Source: Epiperipatus broadwayi (Eukaryota > Onychophora > Udeonychophora > Euonychophora > Peripatidae). From it: DNA of 64,000 nucleotides. The position numbers and the translations under genes were made by a program. This document shows, piece after piece, positions 47,400 through 58,129 of this stretch. The stretch lies in assembly GCA_028023455.1 (NCBI GenBank), contig JAQFVV010012497.1, forward strand, positions 1,986,001-2,050,000, read 5' to 3'. The notes beneath the pieces were generated by a model. The model was not told the origin of the DNA and did not search any database. It was given only the letters and a program-made list of their open reading frames with translations. Every line of letters starts with the position of its first letter. The first letter of the stretch is position 1.

Positions 47400-48960
47400 A
47401 TTTTAAGTCAGCTCATATATATATAAGCTCACATATTTATAATTTGGCATAAATATTTTTGAAGTTAAATAGTTTGTAAAATGAAAAAAAGAATTAATTA
47501 ACAAATGGTTTTGATTTAATGGAAAGGGTAAAAATTTTGAACTTTTATTTTGAGATAAACAAATAAAATTGAATATAATTTATAAAAGAAAAAAAAAATG
47601 TTAAAAGTGTTTAATTAAAAGGGAGAAAAATTCGAGAGATAAAAGGGTGGGGAAAATAAAACAAAATTAGATTCTTGGTAGTAATTATACTCTATTGTTG
47701 AAACTTTCACAAAGTAAAAATATTTGGTTAGTAATTGCTATTACGCTAATTAAAAAAAAAAAAAAGATAAGAAAGAGTGGAGATAAGATCGCTTTTAGAG
47801 TTAGAGGAGTTGACTTGACTTTAGAGACCAGCAAGGACAATAAAGAAAGCAGCTGTGTTTCGAACAATAAAAATTATTACTATTGAAATTTAATTTTGCG
47901 GACTCTTGTCAAATATATAGCGGCTAAAGTTATCACAACCTTCCCCTTTGGGGAATTGACCGCCACTCCATCTGAATGAAGCTATCCAGAGAGTTATGGA
48001 ATGGAAGAAACGGATATTGCTAGCCGGACAACCAAAGGAACACTCATGGAATTTGCATATACAAGGACAAAGGCACGACCAATGGAATGTAAAACCTATG
48101 AAAATCAGGCCACTCCATTCTGATCGATCAGGGTAATTATAAACTTTTCCATTAATGAGAACTCTAGTTAAAAGCGTAATAGAACTTTATCTTTAATTTA
48201 ATTTTCATTTATTATGGTTATTACGAATGTTTCAACAATAGAGGGGAGAAATAAATTTGTTTAATATTGTAATCTATTAATGTTAATTTTCGTTCAATAT
48301 TTTTTTTATGAAATATTGGAATAACTGTATTTTAAATTATTTAATATCTATTCGATCTAGAGAGTAACAACAGGGTGGGGGTATAAAAGTGCGTCGCCAA
48401 GTAACAGAGAACCTTGGGGCGTTACTCGTTTGTTAGTAGAAAATAAGGAAAGAATTGAAAGTATAAGAAAATGAAAGACACTTATACGTTCATTGTAAGA
48501 TTTTTTTGCAATTTATTTATTTACCAAAGAAAGTGGAGTTTAAAAATAAACTTCGGGAAAGATTAAAAATACTATAAGTCGTCTTATATACACGTCTGCT
48601 AGAATTCGCAGTATTAGTGTAGGCGCGAGTAAATCTATGGTAAATATTTGGGAAGCATAATTAGAAAGTAAACAGAAGGAAAATCAGAAATTGTAAGTCA
48701 GTTCTTTCTGGATCGGATAGAATTATAAGGTTATTAATAATAAATAGTAGTAAAAGAAATTAAAAGTTTTTTTTTGTCCAACGTATTCTTGAATTATTTA
48801 TAATAATTAGTTAGTGTTCTTAAAGGAAAACCCTTGTGAGATTATAATCAAAGTTTATAATCAGTGAATCATCGTTCAAAAATAAATAAAGACCAGGTTT
48901 ATGTAAAGTTACGTGACCAGGTTCCAAGAGAGAAATCCTTGGTGGCGCCCTCGACGACGA
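47400..48960 (+). mobile_element. LTR-like insertion in the CR1 remnant
   Basis: This block interrupts LINE ORF2 and has a different texture, with higher complexity and promoter-like signals. It has a TATA box (TATAAAAG, 48382-48389) after a G-rich stretch, an aataaataaa signal near 48880, and TGGCGCCC at 48943-48950, which resembles the start of a retroviral-type primer-binding site. A 15-bp sequence ctctattgttgaaac (47690-47704) returns inverted at 48229-48243. I cannot define paired LTRs or TG/CA ends, and there is no gag or pol. It may be an LTR, or the 5' part of a Penelope-like element, since it is fused to a Penelope C-terminus. Confidence 0.35.
48382..48389 (+). promoter_or_regulatory. 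TATA box-like motif in the LTR-like segment
   Basis: TATAAAAG follows a G-rich run and is followed about 25-30 nt later by a G+C-rich stretch, as in a core promoter. It is one of the few such motifs in a G+C-containing context in this window. Confidence 0.35.
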
Positions 48961-49375
48961 TTCTAATAACTAAAATTCAGTTAATAGGGGAAGAAAGAAA
49001 GTTGTCGTGTCACAAGGGTGATGTTAAAAGAAAGGTTAAGGAGGCATGTTTTATTGCCATGGACGATAAAGCTATAAATAGGAAAGATGCATATTATAAA
49101 ATTTCTAAAAAATGGCTTCATTAGATTTACATATATAGTTCAATTAATTTACATGTATCTGCATATATTTGCATATAGCAACCTGGTTATACTTTTTCTT
49201 TATTGTCCATAATTATGATAGCTAAGTTCTCTCGAAAGTGCTCTCGCTAATTATTATGCATTTATAATTTACATTAATTTTATAGTAAATTGCGATTTAA
49301 TTTGAAGAAGCTCTGCTGTTATGCGTTGATTTGTGCATTAAAATTATATATATATATAGTAGGCAGCTGAGTGTG
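48960..49375 (+). pseudogene. Penelope-like C-terminus and 3' flank
   Basis: The plus-strand frame 48864-49124 ends with KRKVKEACFIAMDDKAINRK and DAYYKISKKWL. These match RRKIKEAFYINRDIHAINRR and SKKWA at the very end of the Penelope-like protein at 39.5 kb. Only the last 40 or so residues belong to the GIY-YIG tail; the residues before them show no similarity and come from the LTR-like block. The A+T-rich 3' flank contains ctctcgaaagtgctctcg (about 49231), at the place where the 39-kb copy has its cgaaaacgttc motif. It is the third Penelope-like copy in the window. Confidence 0.6.
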
Positions 49376-49797
49376 AAATAATTTCTATTTATAAAAGCAT
49401 ATAGTAATGAAAATATTAGGTTTACAGCAAATGAAAGGCAAGAGGTTTAGATAGATGGGCAGCAGAGATGGTGAGAATTTAGGAAATAGGACAAAATTAA
49501 ATCTATTATAATGTTTTTATTAGATGGCACAGAAGATAGAATTTCCAGATAGCTGGAATAATAACAGAGTAAAGCTATTATTTAAAGGAAAGGGTAAGAA
49601 TCATATAATGTTAAATAATTATAGACTGATAGCAGTAACCTCAGTATCATATAGTTTTTGCATATATGGTGACTGGAAGGGCGGCAAAATGGATGGAAGA
49701 AAATAATATAATGGGAGAAATGCAAAAGAGGTTTTTGATCAGATAGGTGTATAGGAGATAGTTTATTTGTAGTCACATAACTTATAGATATGAGTAG

Positions 49798-50640
49798 GAA
49801 TACAGGTAAACAGTTATATATGGTTTTTATAGATATAAAATAGGCACATGATTATGTAAATAGAAATAGATTATAGGTACGTTTGGTAAATTTAGGAATG
49901 AATGGAGCTTTAGTGGATCTTCTTAAGAGATTAAATGAAAATAATTACTACATGTATCAATTAAGAAATATAAAATCAATTAAAGTTAAAACTGGGATGG
50001 GACTATATCAGCTATTTTGTTACATTTGAGAGAAATGGAGAGAACAATAAGAAGACTAAAAAGAGAGATACTATAAATACAGGTAAACAATTATATATGG
50101 TGTTTTCCTGAAAGTTTGTGATGATGGCATTCTAGTTGTATTTTTATATTGGACTATTTCTATCATCTAATATATGTATTGAATGTCTTTAGAAAAATTT
50201 AACTTTATTTAAATATTCCGAATACATTCAGTTGTTAGTAATAGCACATCAAACAAGTTAGTATATGCACAATGTTTTGGGAGGTATTAGTCTCCCCTCT
50301 TCCTCAGGTATTGCTGGCCTGACCAGTGACAGTACTAGTATGGGATTCAAACCTGAGTTTTGAATTTTAAGGTAATGCTCTAACAGAGCCATCCTGCCAA
50401 AGGCAACAGTATATAGTAATTTCATAAGTTTGGTAAATTTGAGAATGAATGGAGCTTTAGCGGGTCTTATTAAGAGATTATATGAAAATAATTATTAATT
50501 GTATCAATTAAGAAATATAAAATCAATTAAAGTTAAAACTGGAATGGAACTATGTCATCTATTTTGTTATATATGAAAGAAATGGAGAGAGCAATAGAAA
50601 GACTAGAAAGAGCGATAAAAGATACCATTAATAGATGGCA
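49798..50640 (+). repeat. Tandem duplication (about 280 bp) inside the LINE RT
   Basis: aatacaggtaaacagttata (49798) recurs as aatacaggtaaacaattata (50077). After the SINE the duplicate continues: gaatgaatggagctttag occurs at about 49897 and 50441, and aaatcaattaaagttaaaac at about 49973 and 50518. Copy 1 is about 49798-50076. Copy 2 is 50077-50101 plus about 50411-50640. The order of events is LINE insertion, duplication, then SINE insertion. Confidence 0.75.
50102..50410 (-). mobile_element. tRNA-derived SINE
   Basis: On the minus strand the element starts with a tRNA-like head: ggcaggatggctctgttag carries an RNA polymerase III box A (TGGCTCTGTTAGAGCA), and ggtttgaatccc about 35 nt later is box B. 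A body rich in cctcccaaaacattgtgc follows, running toward 50102. The insertion lies in the second copy of the duplicated LINE segment. It is a different family from the other dispersed SINE-like repeat of this window. Confidence 0.7.
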
Positions 50641-52058
50641 AGAAAGTGTATATATTATCAGGTCTTTTATTTCTGATGATATGTTCTTGTCCACAGAAAG
50701 TAGGGAAGATATGGAAATTATAAGTGAGTAAAGAGATGGGGATTAAATTTGGAGAAGTAAAATCAAAAGTCATGATTATAAATTCTGGGGAAAGAGAAGA
50801 GAAATAATTTTTATTGGGTGATATAAAGTTAAATGTAGTGAATAGGTAAAACTATTTGGGAATTGTCTTAAGTTATCAGAGAAATTGCTTGGAGGACTGG
50901 GAGAAAAAATTGATAAATGAAGCAAAGAAAAGAAGCTAGAATTATATGGAAGAGAGTGGCAGTAGCAAGGTTAACTTATGGTAATGATGTGATATGTATT
51001 AGTAAAGGGGTGTTAGATTATTTATAAAAAAAAGTACAAAGAGAAGTAGGAAGATATACATTAGATGCAGTTGTGTAGCTGGCAAAAAAGACAATTTAAG
51101 GAGAAATGGGATGGTCAAGTTTTTATTTGAGAGATGCAAAAAAGCAAAATGAAACTGTTTGGTAGATTGCGATTTATGGATAATAAGAGAATAGCCAAAA
51201 TAGTATTTAATTGGGTTATGATTAAAGAGTAGGCAAGAAGATGGATGAGAAAGATAGTATGATATGCAGAAGATTTGGATAAAGACTTTATGTCAATATA
51301 TTTATACAAAAGATAGGACAATTGTGTTAGGAGAATTGTTGAGTGTCACAGTGGCAAGGAATGGAATATAAGAAAGATGCATTAATAAAGAATAGGAAGT
51401 TGGAAAACTAGTATGGAGAGTAAAAAGAGTTTAAATATATATAGAAGTAAACAGAATATTGCTTGAGGGTTAATTTATGATAACAGCAATGAAGGTAGTT
51501 TACTATTTAAGGTTTGACCAGATCTTTAGTAACAAGACAATATACACATAAATGGAGAAAGGTGGGTGATTTAGTCTGCAAATTATGTAAGGAAGGCATA
51601 GAAAATATTAGGCATCTATTAATTGAATGTAAATGCTTACAAGCAGAAAGGATACAAATAATGAAGTTGTAGGAGAATAAATATAAACAAAGTGATTATA
51701 CTGAAATGCTGGGTTTGAAAAAAGATAAGGGGAATTTAGATATAAAGGCCATAGAATGGACAAAGATAACATTATGGAAATGGGATGGAGCAGAATAGAG
51801 AAGAATATGGGGAAAACAGGGTTGAGAATGGAGAGGGAAGATAAGGTGGCTAACAGATTTCTTTGGGCATAGTCGCAGAGATTCCTGACTCTGAGAAAGG
51901 ATTAGCCATAGTGCATCACATTGCATCAAAATAGTTCCAACACATTTAGAAAGACAAAAAAAAAAAAAATCAATATTTGCTGGGAAAAAAACTTTTATGT
52001 AGTATTATTATTTGTATTATATATATATACAATTATTGGTGTAAAAAGTAATTTCAAT

Positions 52059-53531
52059 ATGGCTGAAAAGAAATATCAAAATACAGCAGTTAATAACGAA
52101 CCCAAAATAAGAAAATCCTCAAGTAATCCTGAATTAACATGTTTAATTAATCAAAATAAAAATATTAGTGTTGGATTGGGTAAAAAAAACACCCCTAAAT
52201 CGGGGAATGATAGTGTTGATTGGGAAACTTCTTCTAAATGGAAAAAAAGAAAAACTGACCATCAAAAAAATCATAATGAGTCTGCTATTACACTTCCTTT
52301 TGAATGTGATAATAGTTTCGACAAGATGAAAAATGGGGTTAAAAAAAATCAGTTTATCAATCAGGAGAACTCAAAATCTGATAATGATACTTCAGTAGTT
52401 TACTCTAATTTAAATGATAAAATAGATTGCCCTCAGCAAATACATAAACCTATTATAAAAACCTTTACTAAATTAAATGCGTACTGGAGAAAAATATTTA
52501 ATAATTGCATGACTTCTAATACGTCGATTTTTAGTTTGATAATTCAGAGTAATGAAGAAAATGAGGATCATATACTGGATAAGCCTGATATTAGTGAATA
52601 TCTTAGATTATTAAATATTCACAAATTGCTGGGTGCAATTAAACATACTGCCTTCTTCCCTGCTAGGGGTTTTATATCTATAGAATATAATAATAAGGAT
52701 CAAAAACAATTGGCTGAAAGCTTAATTAGAGAAATGCAAAGTCATAAAATATATTATGTCTCTAAAGAGCCTAACCCCTTTGTTCATGGTAGAATTCTAC
52801 ATACGCCACCCACTTTTGATGAAGAGTTTTTTAAAACTCAAATACATAGACTAGCTGAAACAGTTTCAATAGAATGGGAAATGACACCAGATATTCCATT
52901 CAAAATACCCTCTAATTCATGGAAAGAGCTTTTGAAGTTAAAGAAAGGTGTTCTTAAAGAACAACTGCCACACAGGCTGTATAAAGATCACATGCCAATA
53001 TCTGTAATATTGAAAGACAGACCCCCACTTTGTTTCAGGTGTAATAGGGTTGGACATATAGCAGCAATGTGTGAAGCTGGTATCTGTCCTAATTGTAACA
53101 AATTTAATAGAAATGAACACCTATGTAATAAAGATGAGAAAAGAACATGGGCTCATATTGTAGCAAATCAATTTAACAAAAGCGATGTTGAAAGTGAAAT
53201 TGAGCAACAATTAATAGATGCATGCAATATGCAAGAAAACGTCATTGAGGAAAAAAGAGTAGTGAATGATGCAGATGATAAGGAAGAAGACCAAATGGAC
53301 CACCAAAAAATAGTAATAAACAAGGTGGTTAATGAAGATAAAGAGATTAATCCAACCGGAAAAAATGAAGCTAAAAGCAGTAAAGAACTTGAGAATAGCA
53401 CAGTAATAGAAATTGTAAATAATAGTAAAGTGTTTAAGTATACAAATGAAGGTTTTGCAGTGATAAATCATGTGGGAGATGATATAAAAGATTGTGAAGC
53501 CAACATAAATAGACTGCTAGATAATGTGTAA
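52059..53531 (+). CDS. LINE ORF1, gag-like protein with two zinc knuckles
   Basis: This is the nucleic-acid-binding ORF1 protein of a two-ORF non-LTR retrotransposon. The open frame extends up to 51921, but the sequence upstream of about 52030 is shared with the tail of the preceding CR1-type LINE and its inverted copy, so I take the ATG at 52059 (MAEKKYQNTAVNN), giving 490 residues. The first 110 residues are Lys/Asn/Ser rich. The middle has a possible RNA-binding fold with ARGFISIEYNNKDQKQLAES. A CCHC knuckle CFRCNRVGHIAAMC follows, then a second Cys/His set CPNCNKFNRNEHLC. The C-terminal part is acidic and probably coiled. The frame is intact. It overlaps ORF2 by eight bases. Confidence 0.82.
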   Translation: MAEKKYQNTAVNNEPKIRKSSSNPELTCLINQNKNISVGLGKKNTPKSGNDSVDWETSSKWKKRKTDHQKNHNESAITLPFECDNSFDKMKNGVKKNQFINQENSKSDNDTSVVYSNLNDKIDCPQQIHKPIIKTFTKLNAYWRKIFNNCMTSNTSIFSLIIQSNEENEDHILDKPDISEYLRLLNIHKLLGAIKHTAFFPARGFISIEYNNKDQKQLAESLIREMQSHKIYYVSKEPNPFVHGRILHTPPTFDEEFFKTQIHRLAETVSIEWEMTPDIPFKIPSNSWKELLKLKKGVLKEQLPHRLYKDHMPISVILKDRPPLCFRCNRVGHIAAMCEAGICPNCNKFNRNEHLCNKDEKRTWAHIVANQFNKSDVESEIEQQLIDACNMQENVIEEKRVVNDADDKEEDQMDHQKIVINKVVNEDKEINPTGKNEAKSSKELENSTVIEIVNNSKVFKYTNEGFAVINHVGDDIKDCEANINRLLDNV

Positions 53532-56500
53532 AAGTCTAAGTATAATAACACTGAGTGTGAGGGGTATAAATGGCCAAAATAAAATGGAAAAAGTTATTGA
53601 TTATATGACTCAACAAAAGTATGAAATATTAATACTAACCGAAACGAAGATAAATATTAATACACCAAAGTATATAATAGACAAGCTGTCACAGCACAAC
53701 AATGTTTTATATAAAGCCAATACTAGACCAACACAAGGAGTAGCTGTCCTAATTAATATTGATTCATCTATAGAGAATATACAAATATTATATTTTCAGG
53801 TGAATTATATAGTAATGTCCTTTATATATCAAAGAGAATTGCATTATTTAATTGCTATATATTCTGTTGCAAAGGGTTGTGATATTGTTAAAGTTATACA
53901 TGCAGTTCAGGGCAAGATGTTACAAAAGCCAGGTATAATCATTATGGGAGGTGACTTAAATAGCACTTATAAAGATTTTCCAAGAACACTAGAGAATAAG
54001 ATCAGGGAGATATCACTATACTCTCTGTTTAATAAATATCCTAATGACGCTTTTTCCTTCTTTAGTAGTAGATATAGGTCTCTGATTGATCTCTTTTTTA
54101 TATCTGGGAACAAAATTAAGAATTCTCAAATAAATACCTCATTGGTGGGGTTTTCGGATCATCTGCATGTTCAGCTGATAGTCAATGATTATATTAAGGA
54201 ACAAAATAAATATACCTTTACCATTAGGAAAAATATTGGATGTGGACTGCAATTTACCACTGATCACATCTCAAATATATTAATTATTCTGAATTATTAT
54301 ACAAGAAATACCAACCTACCCCCATGCATAGCATGGTATAAAATAAAAAAGATTATTTCTCAAATATGTAGGAAGATAAATAAACATAACCTATCCCTAA
54401 ATCAGATGAAAAATAGAATTGCAGAGATTCAAAAAACATTAAAATGTCTATCAAAATACAAGCCTAACTACTTACTAATTGTCAAACTACAAGATGAATA
54501 CAATGATATATATTCCCATATGCAACAAGAATCCCAAACTAAATGGATTAGAAAGTTAATACCAAGATTAGGCAATTTATCTAGACCAATGATTAATTAT
54601 GGTAAAGTTTATATACAACACACAAAAGGAATAGATTCCATTAAAAATAATGATGATGATATTGTATCAGGGATTAGAGTTGATGAATATATCTATAATA
54701 ATATAAAAAGAAAATTTGGCGAAGTCAAAGGGTCTATACACGATTATGAAAGTGAAGTGTTGGAAGCTACAAAAGATTACATCACGAGGCAAGAAATAAA
54801 AGAAGAAATATTAAAGTTAAAAAAAAAAATTACTAATGCTAATGATTTAATTCCAGCTAATATTTATAAACTAATAGATTATGCTCTAATAGAGTCAATG
54901 TGGAAGTTTTTCAATCAAATGTGCTGTCAAAAGATAAAATGGCCATACATTAATGATAGGGTTTTGTTTAGTATTAAGAAGGCTAAAGAAAAACAGACAC
55001 CAACATTAGAAGAGCTAAGACATATATCAATAGAAGACATAGACTCAAAGATACTAGCAAGGATACTATTGAAGAGACTTCATTCTGTGGTTTTCTCTAA
55101 GATTTCGAAGGCACATCATGCAGTCAAGGATAGACGTGCTATCAATGCAGCAATGAAAATTCAAGAAGCTGTGAAATATGCCAAAGAGCTGGGATTGACT
55201 CAGTATTATGCTGTGAAGATTGACTTTAGATCAGCTTTTGATTTGGTGAATTGGTCCTATTTGATAAATAATTTATTGGAATTAATACCTGAACATGGTA
55301 TGTTGATAAACGCAATTGAAAACTACATTAGTAATAACAGGATTTCAATTAAAAATTATATGAGGTAATCTGATTTCTTTATACCAAACAAAGGGATTCC
55401 CCAGGGTTCACCATTGGCTGCATTGCTTTTTGCAATATATATATAGATCCTCTAGTAAAAGATATAGAAGGTAAGGTTACAGGTATATATTTACCGCATC
55501 TTGGGGTGAAGATAGGAGTTGTTGCCTTTATTGATGATCTAATTATAATTTTTCAAAATGCCTACAACATCCAAGTTGTGATGAGCATACTCAATAAATT
55601 TCAAGAACAAACTGGATCTTCTGTTCAACTGGCAAAATCTCGGCGTGGCAATTGGCCACAGGAAGAAAAATGCCCTGTGAATTCCTTGCCACACCAACAG
55701 ATTTTCTAGGAATACCATTATATAACTCAAAGACCTCAATTAACAGATATTTAAATAAGCTAATTATAGAAAAGATAGCCATGAGGATAAACAATTTCTC
55801 GTCATTAAAACTTTATGAAGTTACAAGGGCTAGAGTATTTAATGCCATAACAATGGGTATATTAAACTATTACGCCTCATGGATTGATCTCTATAACACA
55901 ACAACAAGTAAGATCTATAGAATGGCAAAGAAATATATATGGGGAAGGGCAAAAAGTCTAGTTTTGATCTCAACATTACAGCTACCTATTAATAAAGGAG
56001 GTCTCAACTTAATTGATCTAAAAGAATATATTATGTTTATCAAAGCTAAGACATATATAAATGTCATTAAAGATAAATGCTTTGACCCTCCACTGATTGA
56101 AGTTAATGTCTACCATGAAATAGGGAAAGAAAGGAGATCCTTTTTTGCCGATCTGCGGATAGCATACAAGGATTTACAGGACAATCTAGACTTGATTAGT
56201 TTGGAAGGGGTTAAATATAGAGAGATAAAAAACCAGGGAAGTAATGCATGAAGTATAGAAGGATTAAATATAAATAATATATTGAAGAAATTACAACAGA
56301 TATATGCACCACAATCGTACATTAGGTTTACGTTTAGGTTACTAAATGGGCTCCTTCCTACTAAGGCCCTGCTGAATAGTAGGCTCCATATGAACTTGGA
56401 ACCAATATGTGTATTATGTAAAATAAAGGAAGATAGCTTGTTGCACTTATTTGAGGAGTGTAAAGCCCCCTGGCACATTAGAAATAAAGTGTTTCATAAA

Positions 56501-56764
56501 CCAGTAATAAACTTAAATAAAATAGTAAAAAGAAACTTTGTGAACTTTAACCCGCATAACACATTGGCAATAATACATACATTGAAAACAATATGGTCCA
56601 TAAGATGTAATGCGACCTATGATAATAAAAAGTATAACTGGTTAAAAAAACTAGATAAAGATTGGAGCAAATACTTTAATCAATGCCTAAGATACCTACC
56701 GAAAAAAATTATGGTCAAAATATGGTGTGGATGTATGTCGACACTATGTGAAGTGTGGGATTGA
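53524..56764 (+). pseudogene. LINE ORF2: endonuclease, reverse transcriptase, zinc finger
   Basis: The apurinic-type endonuclease lies at residues 1-220, with ILTETKININ, IIMGGDLNST (about 53940) and GFSDHLHVQL (about 54149). The RT shows KIDFRSAFDLVNW (about 55216), GIPQGSPLAALLFAIY (about 55395) and the catalytic box VAFIDDLIIIF (about 55521). A thumb-like GGLNLIDLKEY follows, and a terminal CCHC, CVLCKIKEDSLLHLFEEC (about 56410). The gene is broken four times: TAA at 55366-55368, a shift in an (AT)n tract near 55435, a shift near 55645 and TGA at 56249-56251. The architecture, with zinc-knuckle ORF1, APE-type EN and C-terminal CCHC, suggests the L1/Tx1 group, but I am not sure. It is the youngest-looking autonomous element here. 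Confidence 0.85.
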
Positions 56765-56952
56765 TAATCTAAATCAAAAATATTTATAGAAGACCTGGAT
56801 ATATAGTGATGCATTTCTATAGGGTAGTGTTTTTAAAGTAGAGTAAAATAATTATTATGTATATCTGATAGTTAAACCATGTGGTTTATTTGTAAAAAGT
56901 GTATATAAAATTTGTGTTATTAATAAAGAATATACTTTAAATAAAAAAAAAA
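56765..56952 (+). mobile_element. LINE 3' UTR and poly(A) end
   Basis: A short 3' UTR ends with AATAAA (56922-56927) and, about 16 nt later, an A run (56943-56952). This marks the end of the element. I could not find a matching target duplication near 52030, because the 5' junction lies in low-complexity sequence. Confidence 0.65.
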
Positions 56953-57870
56953 TGATTTATTTAAATATATGAAAAAGCAGCATAATGGATAAAACTTTTT
57001 TCCATTTTTACAATCATCTAATAACGTTTACTGTGTATACATATTTATAGTATCATCATAACAAAAAAAATAAAATGGATAAAACCATCTATTTTCTTAT
57101 AGTGACACTAGCACCAGTAATTAATAGAAAATGTTTAATAACTAATTTTATTTTCGAATTCAGTAATTAAATTTTGTCATCTGTTTTTTTTTTTCAAATT
57201 TTTAATTTAAGGATCAGTTTTTTCTCTCTTTTTGGTTTTCAGGAGAAATAGATAAAAAAAATAAATAAATCTTGATTTATTATATTACTCTAAAGTGGTG
57301 GCTAAAAGTGACAAATTAACAAAGATAGCATTAAAATATATTCATATAAAGCAGATACAATACTGCATTGACAAGTCATTGGTGAAATTACAAATAAGTA
57401 TACCATTCCAACTCCAAGCGTTTAAGAAGTCATTTCAAAATTTAATTTTTATTTCCAATCAAAGTAGTTAAAAATGAGATTCTATTTCTCATCTGCTATA
57501 GAATGGAAAAAATTATATAATTCATTTGTCAAGTTATATATCAGGCACACAATAGGTTAGAGCCCTGATTTTAACATGGTGAACAAAGGTTGGCTTATAT
57601 AATAAGCTCTAAACATAAGTGGTCCATTTATGCTGTTTAAACCTATGCTTACGGTTGAGTGCACGTAGGGAGTCAAATGCTATATAAATAAACTATTAAT
57701 AACACTTATATTACACTACAGATGAGCTTTACAATGAGTATATAAACGAATCTCTTAAACACAAACATGACAACATTTTTCTGTTAATTCAATATTTTAT
57801 ATGATTCCGTTTTTTAACTTCTGCATAAAACTTTTCTTTCTGAAATACTTCAATATCATATCTAATTGCA
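56953..57870. other. A+T-rich intronic DNA, no gene
   Basis: I see nothing recognisable here. Confidence 0.5.
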
Positions 57871-58126
57871 GCTATCCTATTGCTTGATTTTAAGGAGCCC
57901 CCCCCAAATCAAGTTTTAAAAATAAAGAGGACAGATTAGAGCAAGAATTTTATTGAAATATTTAAAATATTGAAAAGTAAAATGATATATATACGCTATC
58001 CTATTGCTTGATTTTAAGGAGGCTCCCCCCCCCCCCAAAATCAAGTTTTAAAAAGAAAGAGGACAGATTAGAGCAAGAATTTTATTGAAATATTTAAAAT
58101 ATTGAAAAGTAAAATAATATATATAC
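57871..58126 (+). repeat. Tandem duplication of about 124 bp
   Basis: Copies 57871-57994 and 57995-58126 start gctatcctattgcttgattt and end gtaaaa.gatatatatac-like. I find only a handful of differences, the main one being the C run (8 in the first copy, about 12 in the second). This is a recent event. Confidence 0.9.
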
Positions 58127-58129
58127 GCA

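Larger units (their letters stand above)
49410..51945 (+). pseudogene. CR1-type LINE remnant: reverse transcriptase and 3' end
   Basis: This continues the LINE interrupted at 47.4 kb. FPDSWNNNRVKLLFKGKG followed by LNNYRLIAVTSV (about 49540-49660) is RT motif 1. VFIDIK and the AHDYVN sequence near 49825 are the palm A motif, and FISDDMFLSTESREDMEI (about 50665) is the YADD block. CKLCKEGIENIRHLLIEC (about 51580) is the C-terminal zinc-binding CCHC. The palm is partly duplicated in tandem, and a SINE sits in the second copy. The 3' end, ttccaacacatttag followed by an A run, is at about 51945-51970 and leads directly into the next LINE. Confidence 0.72.

Noticed and set aside
47400-48960. Complete LTR retrotransposon or endogenous virus
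   Set aside because: No paired LTRs, gag, pol or env were found; only promoter-like and primer-site-like motifs are present.
52938-53471. Three minus-strand frames of 60-86 codons
   Set aside because: They are shadows of the intact ORF1 on the plus strand.
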